Origin: Saprospiraceae bacterium
GTDB lineage: Bacteria > Bacteroidota > Bacteroidia > Chitinophagales > Saprospiraceae
Direction: 5' to 3'
Assembly: GCA_028284395.1 (NCBI GenBank)
Contig: JANQRV010000224.1
Coordinates: 1 to 64,000, forward strand
DNA: 64,000 nt
The position numbers and the translations under genes are program-made. Of this stretch, positions 62,843 to 64,000 are shown in pieces; the stretch's first letter is position 1; each line of letters begins with the position of its first letter. The notes below the pieces were generated by a model, which ran no database searches, was not told the origin of the DNA, and saw only the letters and a program-made list of their open reading frames with translations.

Positions 62843-63897
62843 GAATTACATTTGTCATGAGCGGTGTGATCTGGATTCCTAGTGGTAGCTACCGGGTCGT
62901 TTATGAATATGCAAATGTGCTAGTACGAAAGGGGCATACCGTCAATATTGTCTTTCCTTTGTCCAAGACAAAAGCATCAGCCCCTTTTTCAATTCAGGCG
63001 TTCCGGAAACGGATAGCTGGCCTAACGCCAAAATGGTTTGATCTTGATAAAAGTGTCAACCTGATAAAGGTCAGTCGTCTTAGGAGCGAAGAGCTTCCGA
63101 ATTCCGATGTTATGATTGCTGCTAACTGGGACGTCGTTGCAACACTTTACGAAGCATGTAAGGTGATGAGCGTTCCCGTTCTTCAATTTGTTCACCACTA
63201 CGAGGCATTGACGGGACATGCTAAAAGATTGGTGGATGAGACTTTGCATTTACCGGTGCCAAAGATCGCCGTCTCTTCATGGACAGCCAAGATGCTGAAG
63301 GAGCTAAATTTTGATCGTGTATACCGGGTTAGTAATGGGATTGATTTGAAGCGATTTAAAATACTGGACGATTGGATCCAACGGCCATTGGTCATTGGTA
63401 TGTCTTTTGTCGACAAGCCGGGGAAGGATATGCAGACAGCGATTGAAGTTTTGAGAAGGGTCAAACAGGCTCGCCCGGAAGTGTCGTTGATTTTATTTGG
63501 ACCAACTAAAACAAGACCGAATTTACCTTTTGAATTCGAATACTTTTTTAGATTGCCGGAAAATCAATTGATCCATAAAATCTATAATCGGAGTTCAGTG
63601 TTTCTATCAACTAGTAAATTTGAAGGATTTTCGTTCCCTCAGATAGAGGCCATGGCGTGTGGTTGTGTGGTCGTGTCGACTCGATGCGGTGGAAATGGCG
63701 ACTTTGCACTCCATAAGGAAACGGCATTGTTGAGCGATGTTGGAGATGTAGCTACCCTTACCGAGAACTGTTTGAAACTGTGTACTGATAATCGACTACG
63801 ACGACAATTAGGAAAGTCTGCACAAGAAAAGATTCAGGAATTCAGTTGGGAAAAAAGCACCACATTACTCTTAAAAACTATTGAACATAATCGTTGA
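62839..63897 (+). CDS. Glycosyltransferase GT4
   Basis: A 352-aa GT4 enzyme. I start it at the ATG at 62839 (MRITFVMSGVIWIPSGSYR), which overlaps the wzx stop as ATGA; an upstream frame back to 62749 lies inside wzx. The N-terminal part has VVYEYANVLVRKGHTVNIVF and VLQFVHHYEALTGHA. The donor half has FLSTSKFEGFSFPQIEAMACG with the E-x7-E catalytic pattern and VVSTRCGGNGDFALH. The acceptor is unknown. The next gene overlaps its stop. Confidence 0.9.
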   Translation: MRITFVMSGVIWIPSGSYRVVYEYANVLVRKGHTVNIVFPLSKTKASAPFSIQAFRKRIAGLTPKWFDLDKSVNLIKVSRLRSEELPNSDVMIAANWDVVATLYEACKVMSVPVLQFVHHYEALTGHAKRLVDETLHLPVPKIAVSSWTAKMLKELNFDRVYRVSNGIDLKRFKILDDWIQRPLVIGMSFVDKPGKDMQTAIEVLRRVKQARPEVSLILFGPTKTRPNLPFEFEYFFRLPENQLIHKIYNRSSVFLSTSKFEGFSFPQIEAMACGCVVVSTRCGGNGDFALHKETALLSDVGDVATLTENCLKLCTDNRLRRQLGKSAQEKIQEFSWEKSTTLLLKTIEHNR

Positions 63898-64000
63898 AAG
63901 CCCAAGATTCCATATTTGTGACTTATGCCTGCTTGCTACTGATCGTCGGTAACTTGTACAGCTACTACCTCCAGCCTCCCATCATTTATTCACTTTTATT
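63894..64000 (+). CDS. Partial membrane protein at window edge
   Basis: A frame opens at TTG 63894, overlapping the GT stop as TTGA, and runs to the window end (35 codons). It reads MKAQDSIFVTYACLLLIVG then NLYSYYLQPPIIYSLL, a hydrophobic start like an O-antigen polymerase or ligase. A Wzy for the second cluster is expected here, but the fragment is too short to name. Confidence 0.45.
   Translation, partial: MKAQDSIFVTYACLLLIVGNLYSYYLQPPIIYSLL

Noticed and set aside
1-64000. CRISPR array
   Set aside because: Short palindromes and repeats occur, but no regularly spaced direct repeats with unique spacers and no cas genes were seen.
1-64000. Insertion sequences, integrases or phage genes
   Set aside because: No transposase, recombinase or structural phage protein is encoded; only non-coding inverted-repeat elements are present.

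Overview
The window looks like a chromosomal segment of a Bacteroidota bacterium, possibly Saprospiria-like; that finer placement is only inference. The evidence is a promoter of the Bacteroidota form (TTTG, 19 bp, TAnnTTTG) at 8656-8686, few clear Shine-Dalgarno sites, many TTG/GTG starts, and the gene families themselves. Nearly all of it is one large surface-polysaccharide biosynthesis region preceded by a sulfate-activation operon and methionine synthase. I saw no tRNA, rRNA, CRISPR array, transposase or integrase.

Layout. 1-378: non-coding left edge with a cluster of CCTCCGAGG palindromes. 379-1134: unrecognised protein. 1155-4379 (minus strand): DUF2061 protein, cysC, cysD, cysN, which make APS and PAPS. 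4380-4951: two inverted-repeat elements and a structured segment. 4952-8647: metH. 8716-10985: winged-helix regulator, DegT aminotransferase and a NusG-like (UpxY/RfaH-type) antiterminator. 10986-11504: hairpin-rich leader. 11505-16920: nucleotide-sugar dehydrogenase, GlcA-type epimerase, CpsB phosphatase, a 420-bp inverted-repeat element, Wza, RfbA. 17010-18266: DUF4143-type ATPase cargo gene. 18354-20958: MBOAT acyltransferase with SGNH partner. 21014-21955: UDP-xylose synthase. 22444-24795: first Wzc. 24901-29744: a nonulosonic-acid cluster of Pse type in which an RmlD-like reductase stands where PseC is expected. 29815-42780: sulfotransferase, unusual GT-B protein, Wzx, heparinase-fold protein, acetyltransferase, glycosyltransferases, WecB and Wzy. 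42842-49257: WecB, a two-domain oxidoreductase, a second heparinase-fold protein and a GT4. 49261-53731: bacillosamine-type module with two phosphoglycosyl transferases. 53750-64000: outer-membrane barrel, second Wzc, four GT4 enzymes, second Wzx and the start of a further membrane protein.

How it works together. Sugar nucleotides are made in the cytoplasm, including UDP-uronate type, UDP-xylose, UDP-ManNAc, dTDP-glucose, UDP-diNAc-bacillosamine and a CMP-nonulosonate. They are assembled on undecaprenyl phosphate by PglC-like and GT4 enzymes, flipped by Wzx, polymerised by Wzy and exported by Wzc/Wza under CpsB phosphatase control. O-acylation (MBOAT/SGNH, LbH) and sulfation (PAPS from CysDNC plus a sulfotransferase) would decorate the polymer. 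Two Wzx, two Wzc and two initiating transferases suggest two glycans or one composite locus. By eye the stretch from about 18 to 43 kb is clearly more AT-rich than its flanks, as in exchanged glycan cassettes.

Most interesting signals: (i) two copies of a composite element with paired 35-bp hairpins whose stems covary, at identical 97-bp spacing; (ii) a pathway predicted to give a 7-hydroxy (fusaminic-acid-like) nonulosonate; (iii) paired phosphoglycosyl transferases with Asn in place of the catalytic Asp; (iv) the conserved but unexplained WecB/two-domain oxidoreductase/heparinase/GT module; (v) sulfation logic joining the cys operon to the glycan locus.
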